Of a stretch of 64,000 nt of DNA, positions 35,401 through 47,664 are shown in pieces; position 1 is the stretch's first letter; every line of letters starts with the position of its first letter. A program made the translations under genes and the position numbers. The stretch is from Fragum whitleyi (lineage: Eukaryota > Mollusca > Bivalvia > Cardiida > Cardiidae), in assembly GCA_948146395.1 (NCBI GenBank), contig OX411551.1:51022997-51086996 (forward strand), in the 5' to 3' direction. Below the pieces are notes generated by a model that worked only from the letters and a program-made list of their open reading frames with translations, ran no database searches and was not told the DNA's origin.

Positions 35401-36572
35401 GTGATAGCATTGATGAATTAAAGCTGTTGCGTACAAGAAATTTTGTAAAGAACTATGACGTCAACACCGTACTGCGACATTCAAAACCCGCTATGAAGGA
35501 TTATGGTCAAATTAGCAAATCGAGTGTGGAACCCGGTTGTGCAAGTCATTCCTCTGCTAATAAATATTTGATACAGCCAGACAAGCCGACAAATCTTACA
35601 GACTGGACTTATACATGGAAATGGGAATGTCCGCATCTCGAGATTCCAAATGGCCTGGAAAATATTAAGAGAGTGAAATACTCTCTTTATTGTTTCAATG
35701 ATACGGCGAAATTAGTCCCTTCTTTCACCAAGAGTTCAAGGGACATTCAAATCGTAGCCCTAAACAACACATGTCTTGCATCATTTATCGATAACTGTTG
35801 CACTGTTCATGATGGAGTTCCAAATATCGTCCATTATGTTTGGTATTTTAGTAATGAGATGAAATTTCACATGTTCTTTAGTATATTAAGTGTAATTCGA
35901 TTTATCAGACCTTGTCTAATTCTTTTTCATGGAGAGTTTTTACCATATGGCAAATATTGGGACTACATTGTAAATGTTTATCCATATATATTGCACATTA
36001 AAAGACCTAGACCACTTACCATATCAGGCAAACAACTTCAATACCACACACATGCGGGTGACTTTATGAGAATTGAAGCCGTACAAAGCTTAGGTGGAAT
36101 ATATTTAGATGCTGACACTATTATTTTACGAGATCTCGAACCATTTCGTAAATATGACATGACGGTTTGTGCTCAAGAAAACAAATATCTACACAGTGCT
36201 TTTCTCATGGGAAAGAAAAACGCTACATTTCTAAATCTTTGGATGGACGGTTATAAAAAAGACTATAGAAATGAAAGCTATACATATAATGCAATGGAAT
36301 ACATGTACAACAAACGGTTGGCTGAAAACGGAACAGATATAGTTCACGTTGAAAATGGAACGTTGTGTGCTCCAGAAGAATTGGTTGAAATTGGTAAAGC
36401 TATAAACCCAAATATCACATACAACTGGTCTGGTCTATATGCATACCATCTTTGGGAACAGAGGCTTAAGGTGCCGTCAGATTGGGACGTAAATTGGATA
36501 AGGAATTTTAATACAACTTTAGGATCTATGGTCCGACACATTGTGTATGGAAACAAGGAACTCTGCAATTAA
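35401..36572 (+). CDS. glycosyltransferase gene, catalytic exon (DXD, GT32-like)
   Basis: The exon starts after TTTTCCAG in phase 1 and runs to TAA at 36570-36572. With exon 1 the protein would be about 423 residues. Visible motifs, in full-length numbering: VPNIVHYVW at about 173-181; HAGDFMRIEAVQSLGGIYLDADT with the metal-binding DXD at about 270-272; and many N-glycosylation sequons (NDT, NNT, NAT, NES, NGT, NIT, NWS, NTT), as expected of a luminal domain. The Gly_transf_sug family includes alpha-1,4-galactosyl- and N-acetylglucosaminyltransferases; the sugar and acceptor cannot be told here. It would act in the Golgi lumen. No in-frame break is seen, so it is probably functional. A clear polyadenylation signal was not found close by; AATAAA at 38466 is far. 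Confidence 0.88.
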
Positions 36573-36828
36573 TCATGACTGCTCTTTTCCGGGGTTATTC
36601 TTTTCTTTTTTCTAACATGATAAACACATTCTTTCTTCGATGTAGAGTAATCGGTATTTTTGTACATTAGTACATTTTTAAGTCATCTAGGATTCTCGTA
36701 TGTTAATCGTTAATTATCTCTTGGTATTGTCTTTGGATATTTTTGGCGTAAAGTAAGTAAATAGTTTATATTTAAAAACTCTAAAAATACATTAGAAATT
36801 GAGATACGACGCTAATGTCTATCGTATG
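36573..36828 (+). other. 3' flank or 3' UTR of the glycosyltransferase gene
   Basis: No gene was seen. It may be transcribed as 3' UTR; if the first usable poly(A) signal is at 38466, the UTR would include SINE copy 1. Confidence 0.3.
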
Positions 36829-36842
36829 TTACTACCGTAGTT

Positions 36843-37116
36843 GCCGCCGTCATAGCGCAGTTGGAAGCGCGCCGGACTGTCAATCTAGAGGTCCCGGGTT
36901 CGATCCCCGACGGCGACACTCATTCTTTCCGCCGAATATTTGTCTCTCACCAATAAGTTGATAATCGTAGACCTATGTGAGATAGCGGCTGGAGGCTAGG
37001 AAAAGATATGGTGGTTGTACTGGTGAGGGAAATACCAGGAAACAATTGTAAGGAGCTTCAGCCGCCGCGATATAACTGAAATATGTTGAAAGCGGTGAAA
37101 AACTCCATTCAATCAA
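36843..37116 (+). mobile_element. tRNA-derived SINE, copy 1
   Basis: The 5' head is tRNA-like: box A TAGCGCAGTTGG and box B GGGTTCGATCC, with an anticodon-like loop CTGTCAA. The folds are imperfect (mismatches in T and acceptor stems), so it is a SINE head and not a working tRNA. The body (ACCTATGTGAGATAGCGGCT, GCCGCCGCGATATAACTG, GAAAGCGG) is shared with copy 2 at 45342. A 14-bp TSD TTACTACCGTAGTT lies at 36829-36842 and 37117-37130. It resembles RUDI/V-SINE-type molluscan SINEs; family name is inference. Confidence 0.88.
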
Positions 37117-37130
37117 TTACTACCGTAGTT

Positions 37131-38791
37131 ATATCTTCTTTTTTGTGCGTGAATGATCATAATATTGTCATTAGTTTTGCCCAATCTACGGAGGTTTCTT
37201 TAGTCAAATTTTATGATGGTATGTTACTGAAATATTCAACTTATCCATGTAATTATTGATCTATTTTCTATTTATTCGGTTTCGTTTAACAGTGATAACT
37301 ATTGTCTCGGGGTTGAGTGAGTGACGTTCAGATTTTTTTCCGATGCCGAGTGTAGAGAGCACCAGTTTAGAAAGTATTACACAACCCCGAGGGCAATAAT
37401 TGTCCACTGCGACATAAAACATTATGAAAAAGCTGTTATTTTACCTGATCATTGTTTTGTAAATAGTTTTTTCATTTAAAAAGTTACAAAGAAAGATATT
37501 CATAGTCGCTATTCGGTTTATATTAGGCATAAGAGCGTGTCACTCTGCACGCTTATTACACTTTTTGACGTCATTTTTTAAAGCGGGCAACAATTCGATG
37601 TTTATTGCATATGGAAAAATAGTTAAGAATGTTGCCTGGTCTCGTGAGTGACGGAATGTGCAATAATCTATGAAACGGGTAAATTATTGAATGTACAATT
37701 AGGAGATCAGGTTTTAAATAGAAGCATATCACAGTTTATACAGTTTGCTTTCTCATAGTTCCCCAAAACAATATATAGAGGATATTGAATGAGTGGTCAT
37801 TGAATACTGCGCTGAGTTTTTATTTGTTTATAGATGACGAGTTTAATAAATTCAGTATTTCATGAGTACAAATTTTATATTCTGTTTATATAATATGACC
37901 CGAATTTTAGCAAAAAAATCGTCAAAATTCCTGAAATTCAACGTTTCAATTTTCCGCGAAACTTATAACGCCGTTTGAAAATTACGTCACAAAAATAGAA
38001 TATGACGTCATTTCGTAGTTACAATATAGCGTTGCTATTCGCTCTGAGCTCATTTGCATAGTTATTCCACTAGTGTTATAACACCCGTGTAATATAAAAA
38101 ATATTTAACGGGAATATTTCACTTCGGCGACGTCGGTCATATTATAATGTATAGTTCAACACTGGTAAAGGCAACACTTGTCCTTTTCATTCAAAACTTT
38201 GTAAGAAAAGTCTTTTGTTTTTATTAAATTACCTTTTAACGTCTATCTTTCATAGTGTACGACCGTGTTTTATTATTATTATTTCATTTCAAAATAACTT
38301 TTCCTTTTTTTCATAAAGAAATTTTAGGTTTGAAAGATTTTCGAATGGGAATTAGCAAATAAGGATTGAAAAAAACTGGGCCACACTTCGCCTGAAGAAA
38401 TTTTCATCTATGTCTATTATATATTGTGGGTTGTTATATTGATATTTCAATTGTATATATGTGGCAATAAATACATTAAAAATAAAGTATATCGTCTGTT
38501 TTCTTAGTCGCTTTATGCATCAGCTTTTTTTTACACAATTTTGTATTGAAAACATGGGCCAAATGTATTTAAGGTGTTGGGGTCTTTTCTGCATACAAAA
38601 ATTAGATATGATGATTATTCGTCTCTCCGGCCTTCCAGCAATCCGTCTATCCGCTTCACAATGTCTTCTTGGGCATTTATTTTGGTGAACAAGAGAAAAA
38701 GAAGACACTGGATACCAATGACGCCGCATAAACAAAGAACCAATTTCTATGCACCATATCCGAAACATATCATATTTGACAGAAAAGACCA
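37131..38791. other. non-coding stretch
   Basis: A weak inverted pair, CTCGGGGTTG near 37308 and CAACCCCGAG near 37383, is visible. AATAAA occurs at 38466. No gene is supported. Confidence 0.35.
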
Positions 38792-39035
38792 GGGGCCTGT
38801 TTTACTAAACGTCTCACGATCATTTTTTGCGTAAGTCAAGAATTCAAGCTGCTTCTACAATAGTAACTAAATATGGAATTCTTCCATGCAATATCTCGTT
38901 GGAATCGTCTTCTAAAGACGATTTCAATGAGATATTGCAAGGCAGAATCGGTCAACAAAAGAGAAAACCAGATACAATAACTAATTTTGACTTACGATCA
39001 TTTTTTTTCGTAAAATCTGTAGTAAAACGGGCCCC
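38792..39035. mobile_element. palindromic MITE with GGGGCCTGTTTTACTA ends
   Basis: GGGGCCTGTTTTACTA at the left is mirrored by TAGTAAAACGGGCCCC at the right. Inside, TGCAATATCTCGTTGGAATC and its inverse flank a tight centre (38884-38942). No clear target duplication was found. Open frames here overlap on both strands and are not genes. Confidence 0.6.
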
Positions 39036-40640
39036 AGATGGTTGAACCAGAACAACTGATGTCGAGTCTGCAAACTTTCGACCAAAGTTCAAAATTCAAA
39101 TCTTAATTTGCAAAATATTGTAAAAAACTAGTTGCCTTTGGCCATAAACATTGGTCCACATAGACATATATAAATATGACTGAATCATTAAATAAGAAAA
39201 GGAACAGTCCGTCATCAAACATTGAACTCATTATGGACTTGAATTGGTTATGGGTGAGCCATGTTTTGTCGATATTATATGTAGTATCATGTAGTGCCTA
39301 AGCTCCATATAAGCTCAGCTTTTACAATTAACTTAAGCTGTGACCTTAAAACTCCATTTATTAAAATTTATAATGGCTCCAATAGCACATCGTGTGGTGT
39401 TGGCGAGAAAGTTGAGTTATATTATAACAAAATCCAGACATAAATGTAGGAATTCTACGGATAGTCTTAATGGTAACATTTGGTTTTCGACTGTGTTCTT
39501 AGTATTGGAGCTGACAGAACATTTTTTTCAAATGAAAATTCTTCTGATGATAAGAGAGAATGTGCCAAATGATAATTAAATCAATCCATAGATAAAGGGG
39601 GTTTGTTCTGTACAATCTTTGAAATTAACCTGTGACGACGTTGTACAGATGATAATTTAAAATAAGTGGTGTACTTAAAAGAGTTTTTAATTTATTACCT
39701 AAATCTTCTTCGTTTTCAAACTGAATGTTGTATTATAATAAAAAAAATAAATGTAACAGGGCTTGTAACCAAATCGGTTCAGCTTAATGCTAATTGTAAA
39801 GTGTGAAAGTCAAGAAAAGATAAGTAGAATCAATTTTCCATCTTTAATGGCAGTAACAGCATACCAAGCTCATGTTTTCACAAACGAACGAATGAAACAC
39901 TCTGAAATTTAATAGAATTTGCTCTAAAAACAAAATATTAATATTCAATAATCGGCTTTGTAACGACTGCTAAAATTCACGTGTGAACATTGCAGAAAAT
40001 GATTTTCTGTCACTTACTGACACAACATTCCTCTTCTTACAATGTTCTCAAGAAACACATTGTTTGACTTACAAGAAGTCTTACAAAAGAAATGTTTGAT
40101 AGTTTTTTTCATATCTGCGACAAGTGCCCTGTGTTCAGGATGTAAAAGCGCTTCGCAAGCGCTTTGAGCTGATACTGTTCTATTATGACGTGAAATTAAT
40201 CATATAGATGACCGGATCGTATTGTGGATTTTCATAGATTCATAACTCCAAATATTCTACTAGTTCGAACTTTACTAATACGGATTACAATATTGATACA
40301 ACATGACATCAAGATGTCATTCTCCTCTTCCCTCAAGCGGCTTATTACCAGACTATTTATTCAAAGATAAAATGTCTATCAATCTAAGACTTCCCTGTAT
40401 TGTCCTACCATATACCAATTCTCAGAAAATTATTCCTAGCTCCGCCTTCGTTGGCTCCAGGAACTATCTAATAACTGATAACATTACAATACCCTGCTTT
40501 GCACGTGCACGTGAAAAGCGGGGTATCAATTCGAAAGCGCTTCCCTAACGTTTTCATCCTGAACGCAGGGCTGATTTCTCGGGACACGATCTGCTGAGTT
40601 TTCTAGATGACTCAATTTTGGACCAGTGTTTGTCTATCAT
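39036..40640. other. non-coding stretch
   Basis: Nothing recognised apart from a short perfect hairpin AAGCGCTT-CGC-AAGCGCTT near 40147-40165. The 79-codon frame at 39340-39579 and the 81-codon frame at 40303-40548 have no recognised content. Confidence 0.35.
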
Positions 40641-41227
40641 TGTAGATCGTGAAAACGACAAGGGGAATGATTTTGGAATGAAATTGATTGAGTGCAATGA
40701 GTGAGTTTTGAGTGAATTTAAGGGAGAGAATCTAATATCGCTAACTTTGTTCAGGATGAACAAAATCAGTGATATTTATTACCTTCATTTAATGAAATAT
40801 ACACACAATTTCTATTTTAGCTTTCTATGTCTTCGTGAACCAATCCGACGCGTACAAATTAAATTAAATTGGAAGCGCAGATTTTAAAGAGATTTTCAGT
40901 TTTAACGTAGTTGTGGTCTTATCTTTTTAAATAGGCATTTAGGATCGTTTTTGAATGGTTTGAAGTTGACACTCATCTCGACCAAAACCATTCGAATTCA
41001 CGCAATAAGCGCTGCAATCATCCATTTAAAACACTAGCTCTTACCACACAAGCTCAGAAAGGTACGTAGATTCTATAAAAGGGAGGTAAACAATCGCTTA
41101 TTTCGCCCAATCGATTATCGATTTTTTACATCCCTTTTAAAGCATTCAAAACTCGCTAAATCCCACTCAATCAATTTCTTTAACAAAAATCATTCAACCG
41201 ATTAATTCTTCAATGTCCCTAACTGTT
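40641..41227. mobile_element. MITE family 1 relics, two head-to-head pieces
   Basis: 40641-40968 follows orientation A (AGGGGAATGATTTTGGAATG, TTGTTCAGGATGAACAAAAT, then GTTTTTGAATGGTTTGA). 40970-41227 follows orientation B (ACCAAAACCATTCGAATTCA to TCCCTAACTGT). TIR and TA are lost at the junction. Confidence 0.5.
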
Positions 41228-41460
41228 AGTGTCGTTTTATGGTGAATTAACACGTTTATGAGTTCAACAGGCTTAAGCGTCTTTTGGTCATCCATTACAC
41301 AGGTTTTTACTTGGCTTAAATGTCGTTAAAATCCAAATGTCCATTCCATTAGTGAAAGGTCCTTAGTTTCCAGGTCCCCGAAATTTAGGTGGCAGAAAAT
41401 TTGCTCAAATATACGCGAATAGTATAATTAATATAGGCACTATAAAACGCACTCATTTTT

Positions 41461-42155
41461 AGATTTCATTCTGAAATCATTCTAATATTAATCAACATGT
41501 CAAATTAACGACGTTATTATTGCACGAAATGTACGTTTTCGGGTCCGGTTATGGACATACGTTAACGGGAAAAACTCATGCGTTAACATTGTCAGAGACC
41601 TTCACGCCGGAACCTTTTTCGTGTCTCTGCAAATGTTAAGGTCTCAAAAACGTGAATTAACCCTATAAATAGTGAAAAAACGTGAATTGACGCTATTATA
41701 TGTTTCATAAAAATGACTTTAATATTCATTTAAATAGAAATATAAAATAATTCAAAGGAACGCTTTAAAACTAGCTCCAATACCAATAAAGCGCCGGAAA
41801 AAATTTCGTTATGCATTGCACCGTCACTTTTGCTATATCGACGTTTCTTGGGAAGTTAATAACGTCACAAAAATAACGCGGGAATAGGATCGACGTCGTT
41901 ATTTATGCTCTATATTAAAGTAAGACATAGAAACTAATGAAGGGTATTGGCCCAGACTGAGGATATATAAGTGAAAAAAGCCGAGTGTTAACGGCACGTG
42001 GATTTACTTATTTATCCACGTTTTTCTCGTTAACGCCCGGGTTTTTCCCGTTAGCGTATGTCCCTAACCTGACCCGAAAACGTACATTTCGTGCAATAAT
42101 AACATCGTTTATTTGACTTGTTGATTAATATCAGAATGATTTCAGAATGAAATTT
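41461..42155. mobile_element. element with about 115-bp inverted arms
   Basis: The left arm 41461-41575 (TGCACGAAATGTACGTTTTC, GGGTCCGG, ACGTTAACGGGAAAAAC) is mirrored at 42041-42155. The outer part of each arm (CATTCTGAAATCATTCTAAT) resembles family 1 sequence, so the element may be nested in, or derived from, that family. The middle (41590-42030) has no coding frame. Confidence 0.55.
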
Positions 42156-43048
42156 TAAAAATGAGTGCGTTGAGCGAGTAATGAGTGAAATAAAATGGAT
42201 CTTATATTATATACTTTAAATTGTTCAATCGAACAAAATAAGTGACATCTATTGAATGAATGATTAGGGCGCCGAGTCGGCGATTAAGAATTGTTTTGAT
42301 CGGAATACGAGCCTATTTCATGATGTTCAAAAATTTGTTATGAATATTTGACATTACATGTACTTTGAAATATGCCTTGATTATATTACTCTTATCATGA
42401 CATTTGACCTTCAAGAGAGACCTTGACCTTTAAACTAACGGTATGGAGTTTGCACGTGGCACATCGCTAGGTTGTGGTTTACAATCTTGATCTTCAAACA
42501 CCAGCTTATAAATTTATACTCGCGCTCATGATTGAGTTAACCTTATGATTATGCTATATTTTTACCATTGAACTTTCAGTATGACCTTGACCTCGGATCT
42601 ACAGTCACGCATTTTGCATTAAGCATTTCTCCACGCGATAATTAAAAATTCTGTTTAGTTAGTTCCAATTTCAGTGGTCATCCTGGTGTGCCATATTTCC
42701 GTGAATGTTAATTAGGACTTTCACAATTTTAGAATTAAGAGGAGACCTTGTTCCAAACTTGTCATTTTCAAAACATCATGGAATTGTTAATGTAGCCTGA
42801 AAAATCAGGTTGAAATCATCCTCTTTTAACAATTATAATTTGAACATTCATAAAACACCTATTTAAACCCACAGTGCTCATAATTCCGTGAATTCTAAAT
42901 CAAGCAGTCCCTTCAACACTAATGGGGTTATGTATGGCCTCAAAATTTTTGTGATATGCCACATAATTATTTTTAATTGAGGTTTGAAAATAACAGATCC
43001 AATGGGTCTTTATTTTAAGATTAACAGTTTCCTAACACAACACAAGTA
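42156..43048. other. non-coding stretch with TGACCTTGACCT words
   Basis: Direct TGACCT/GACCTT words occur at 42396-42433 and 42581-42594. No gene was seen. Confidence 0.35.
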
Positions 43049-43056
43049 CTTAGAAA

Positions 43057-44000
43057 GGTTCACAGTCAACTCGGCCCATGAATAACTCGGCCAGTCAACT
43101 CGGCCCGTTAATTCGGCACGTCAACTCGGCCTGTTTATATTATATAGGTACATGTATGACGATGCAATGTAAATATTTTGGGGACCTTATGTGCTTTTTT
43201 AAGATGAATAATCACTCGTTAAAAAGGTTTTGAATAATAATAATCTTATTTTACTACGGCTTTAAATATTAATAATAATCTTATTTCACTTTTATATGGC
43301 TTTTGTGTAAATATGAGATAAAATAGATGTAATTAAATACTTAATTAACCTTTCATTCAAATTTCTTTTCAAATTACTTTTTCTTAGCACAAAAGGATGG
43401 CAAGTTGTATCACATGACCCTCAAGATCTGCCGGAACTATTTTTGTACCAATTACCGGTGTAGTTAAAAAATCTTTAAAGTTTACCAATCACTAACCCTT
43501 CCATACATCTTTATCATCAAACACCATTTTTTACATATTTAAGTTCAATCCATCATATTTCTATGATTCTTCATTTTCTCTACGTAAGATGTATGAAATT
43601 TAGAATGACCATCATTACTCAACTTTGTTTTCAAGGCAAAGTAGTAAAAGTTACTTACAGATGATATTAGTTTTCAATGGGAGTCTTGCATTTTTATTTT
43701 TGTGAGAAAAAGAAACCAAAAAATTTTGAAACACAGCCTGAAATATTTACTTATTTTGGAATATTAACTTTAAGAATACACCGGTAATTGTTGTACACCG
43801 GTAATGGGGTTACTGATCATATGCGTATTAAATATGAAGATCTTAGATTTAAGTAATTAATTGTGATTTTGCACCTCCTTTAAGTACATTGTAACTGTCT
43901 GATAAGTGTGCTTTATATCCTCTTACTAGGCTACAGGCAGAGTTGACGGGCCGAGTTTTACACAGGCCGAGTTTTTAACAGGCCGAGTTGACAGGACACC
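43057..44000. mobile_element. non-autonomous DNA element with CAACTCGGCC arrays at both ends, 8-bp TSD
   Basis: The left end reads GGTTCACAGTCAACTCGGCC and continues with four further CTCGGCC or TTCGGCAC words to about 43132. The right end is the inverse: three or four GGCCGAGTT words from 43947, ending GACAGGACACC. CTTAGAAA at 43049-43056 and 44001-44008 is an exact 8-bp duplication. Eight-base TSDs are typical of hAT and a few other superfamilies. There is no transposase frame. Confidence 0.72.
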
Positions 44001-44389
44001 CTTAGAAATAAGGTATTTTGGAGGATTTAAGAATACAACCGATTTCATGTGATTTATGGTGATTTAAAAATAATTTCTTACAAAGTTGTTTATTATTCTA
44101 GATCTTTTGTCAAAATATAGTGAAATCATTATTGAAATTATAGTAAGTTACTCGCAATGACAATTCACGGAAGTATGGTCACTCACGGAAATAGGGTACA
44201 ACAGGATAAATCCTGAGACATTTCAGGCTGTGGTAACTTTATTAGTTGTAAACTAACTGCTTTTTATGAAAAAAGTAGAATGTAAATATATCTTTTTTGT
44301 TAAAATCGTTGTCAAATTGTACATAACTTATTATTCTTTACATTCAATGTGTAAAATGTGGGACTTTGAAAAGGATCGAATTGCTAATT

Positions 44390-47364
44390 TTCTCACTGAC
44401 TCAGATTCTTATCACCCCATCTCAAATATATGTGCACCCAGAGGTAAGGGGGTGTCTGAATAATATGGCCAAAACTTATTGAGGGAAGGGTGAAACGGAT
44501 AAAAGATTTCAATGAAAGAATAACTGCAATCCAGATATTTTGCAATGACTCCTTTATAATTCTGGTAAATGTGTACTTTCCAACAATCGCAACTAACTCA
44601 AAAACAGAATACATCGAATGTCTAGATGCTCTCACATTAATATCAAGTGAACACTCAGATAAATTACGGATAATAGCTGTAGATTTCAATGCCACCCTTT
44701 CAAAATATAGAACAACACACATGACAAACTATTAAAAGAGTTTATCAAATCAAACAATTTTTACCACTCTTTTGAAAATCTGGACGAACCAACCCTAATA
44801 CAGCACAATGGCCTAGGAAAATCACAAATAGGTTACGTATTAACTAACAATAAAGACCAGCTAGGAAAAAGCTCAATTATATCTGAAAATCACTCAAACA
44901 CATCAGCACATTTTGCAGACCCAATAAAAAAGCAAATGTCTTTGCCCGTTTCTACGAATACCTATCCATGCCAAAAAATGAAAATATCTTTAATAATAAT
45001 TATTTGGACTCCTGCATGAATAGATGTAAACTAATCGAAACGCTCACAGATCGTAAAAGAGAAAATATACAAGAATACAGTATTTCGGAAGTAATACAAG
45101 CCATAGATGATCTGAACACAAACAAAGCTGCTTACGAATACGGTATAACTGCTGAACATATCAAATCTGCGAAAAACAATCTAGCCGAACCTCTCACTAC
45201 ACTTTTCAACCGAATTATTGAAGAAGAATAGATCCTAAATATCTTTAAAAAAGGATATATAACCCCAGTCCACAAAAAGGAAAAGACGATAAAGAAATAG
45301 GCAACTACAGAGGAATAAATGTGGCATCTATCTTTGGAAAGTTTGTTTGTTTGTTTGAATGGGTTTAACGCCGCTTTCAACAATCTCGCAGTTATATCGC
45401 GGCGGCCGGAGCACCTAACAATGGATTCCTGGTTCTTTCTTTCACCTGTACTACCATTACACCCTTTCCTAGCCTCCGACTGCTATTTCACATAGGTTTA
45501 CGATCATCTACCCATTGGTGAAAGACAAACGTCGGAAAGGATATTTGCCGCCACCGGGGATCGAGCCCACGACTTCCGGATTGGAACTCTTATGCCTAAC
45601 CAACTGCGCTATGGTGGTGGCTATCTTTGGAAAGATTTTCGCAAAACTTCTACTTATGCGATTAGAAAACAAAGACAACTGCCAGTCAAGTCTTCCATAC
45701 GGCTTTACAAAGGAAACGTCACAAATAACAGCAGCACTCCTAGTATCAGAGGCCGAAATTGATTCAAAATCTAATGGAACACCACTCTTCATTGCTACTC
45801 TCGACACTCAAAAGGCATTTGACGTTGTAAACCACCAGATACTACTCGATAAGCTTTACCGTGCTGGAACCAACTTAACAGTTTGGAAACTGGTCAAGGG
45901 GATGTACGAGGGTCTAACATCAAGAGTCAAATGGAAGGGACAATTTAGCAAACCATTTCAAATCCTACAGGGAGTAAGACAGGGAGGTATACTCTCAACA
46001 AATATATATAAACTATACGTAAACGATCTCCTACGTGAACTGGAAGAAATTCAACTTGGTTAACTCATAGGAACAACGTACATTGGCTGCCCTAGCTGCG
46101 CAGACGACATTTGTCTAATTTCGGAAAATGAAACCCAATTCAGCAACGTGCTAAGCCAAACATACATCTACGCATGTGATCACCGATATATTATACATCC
46201 GGAGAAGAGTAATGACTAATGATAAAAAAAAAATTGCCAATGCAGAAGAATGGAAATTAGGCAAAAAACAGATATCGATAGAAAACAGAACCACTCATCT
46301 AGGTATAACAAGAACCAAGTCAAACGAAGATGGATTAAACATCTCAGACAGAATATTTATCTCAAGAAAAACGCTATATGCATTAATGAATGTGGGCTGT
46401 CATGGCATCAAAGTTATAAATACATCAAGTGCCACAAAATTCTACCAAATGTACGTAATCCCCGCATGCTGACAGGCCTAGAAATACTACATCTATCGAA
46501 ATCCAATATTCAAGAACTCGAACTCTTTCATAGAAAAACCCTCCGTCGATTACAATCTCTACCACAATGTACTTCAAATGTATATCTGCTCCTGGAATCT
46601 CTACCTATAGAAGCTGAATTACACAAGAGACAGTTAAGCCTCATTTACTCACTGGTCAAAGGAGACAACTCTACCATTACCATTAAGGCATTAATGCAAA
46701 GACAAAGTAACCCAGCCTTACAAAATGACAAGAGCCTCTTTTTCAAGATCACTGAACTACTAGAGCTATACAATCTACCAACACCAGAAACCCTAAAACA
46801 AAATCTGCCACCAAAAAAACTCTGGAAAAGCCGTTAAAAAGAATGTAAATGAACACTTGTCAAAAACACTGAATGAAGACATCAGGTTAAAAAAGACCAT
46901 GCCCCTCTGTAACATTGAAGAACTATAGATAGGAAGAACTCACCAGGTATGGGATACCTTTCAGGCAAATACCTCAGAGGTAAAAAAGGAAATTATCAAC
47001 GCAAGAATGCTCACCGGAAATTATCTTTTATATGTACAACAAAAAGATCAAAAGGATCCAATATGTCCTCTATGAAATGCTGGAAACGAAACAATCGCTC
47101 ATATCCTCTCAAGATGTTCATACCTCAGTAGCATTAGATTTGAAAAAGTCACAGAACTCAAAAACTATGTAGAAACAAATGTCAGTCCAGCCTTTTGGGG
47201 GGGATATAAAAACAAAAGATGATCTAGCGAAATTAATAGTAGACTGTACTTCCTATCTAGAAAAAACCAAAACTAAAAAATGTGAGCTCATTCACAGAAA
47301 TATAGAACGGCTAACACGAAATCTCTGCTATAAACTACATGCAAAGAGAATTAAGATGCTTTAA
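44390..47364 (+). pseudogene. second LINE relic: endonuclease, reverse transcriptase, C-terminal zinc region
   Basis: Order of pieces: EEP fragments (PISNICAPRGKG at 44410; FIILVNVYFPTIATNS and AVDFNATLS to about 44704); linker and RT N-terminus (44968-45231, ending at a TAG); RT palm (45635-46063: FGKIFAKLLLMRLENKDNCQ, ATLDTQKAFDVVN, LQGVRQGGIL, YVNDLL); then CADDI for the usual xADD near 46100; thumb and C-terminal pieces (46176-46837); CPLCNAGNETIAHILS-like region near 47070-47110; tail frame to 47364. Several stops and frame changes. The SINE at 45342 splits the RT. It is a different family from the LINE at 10171: RT sequence is not alike beyond motifs. Confidence 0.75.
45342..45620 (-). 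mobile_element. tRNA-derived SINE, copy 2, inserted in the LINE relic
   Basis: In minus reading it begins CCACCACCATAGCGCAGTTG, has box B GGGCTCGATCCCC, shares the body of copy 1 and ends in (CAAA)n. TSD CTATCTTTGGAAAG is perfect at 45328-45341 and 45621-45634. This copy keeps a fuller tRNA head than copy 1. The plus-strand frame at 45515-46063 runs out of the SINE into the LINE and is a chance fusion. Confidence 0.9.
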
Positions 47365-47655
47365 ATAGAGAAAATAGGGCAACTCAAAAAGCAACTTTAG
47401 GCGGAATAACGCTCGTAAATATATTACTCCTGACAGTGAGCATCTTATCAAAATTTTTTAATATCATGTCCAAAGAGTTTTTAAATATATCTACAAAGTA
47501 ATCTTCTTGTTCTTATAAGCGTAAATAATAAATGTTTTTATAACACTATTTATTGTAATGTTCAACGAATTCCTTTTATTAGCTTAACACTTCATCTCTT
47601 TTATTGGTTGTTGTGTGTATATAGATTATATCTTAGTGTTTTACATTAGTTTTAT
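47365..47655 (+). other. LINE 3' region or spacer
   Basis: AT-rich, with no frame of note. It probably includes the LINE 3' tail; the end was not located. Confidence 0.3.
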
Positions 47656-47664
47656 TTTTTAAAA

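Noticed and set aside
36843..36918. Possible tRNA gene with GTC anticodon
   Set aside because: Boxes A and B are present, but acceptor, anticodon and T stems contain mismatches, and the sequence continues into a SINE body flanked by a 14-bp TSD.
45515..46063. 182-codon frame combining SINE and RT sequence
   Set aside because: The first part is antisense SINE; only the part after 45635 is LINE RT. The fusion is a by-product of insertion.
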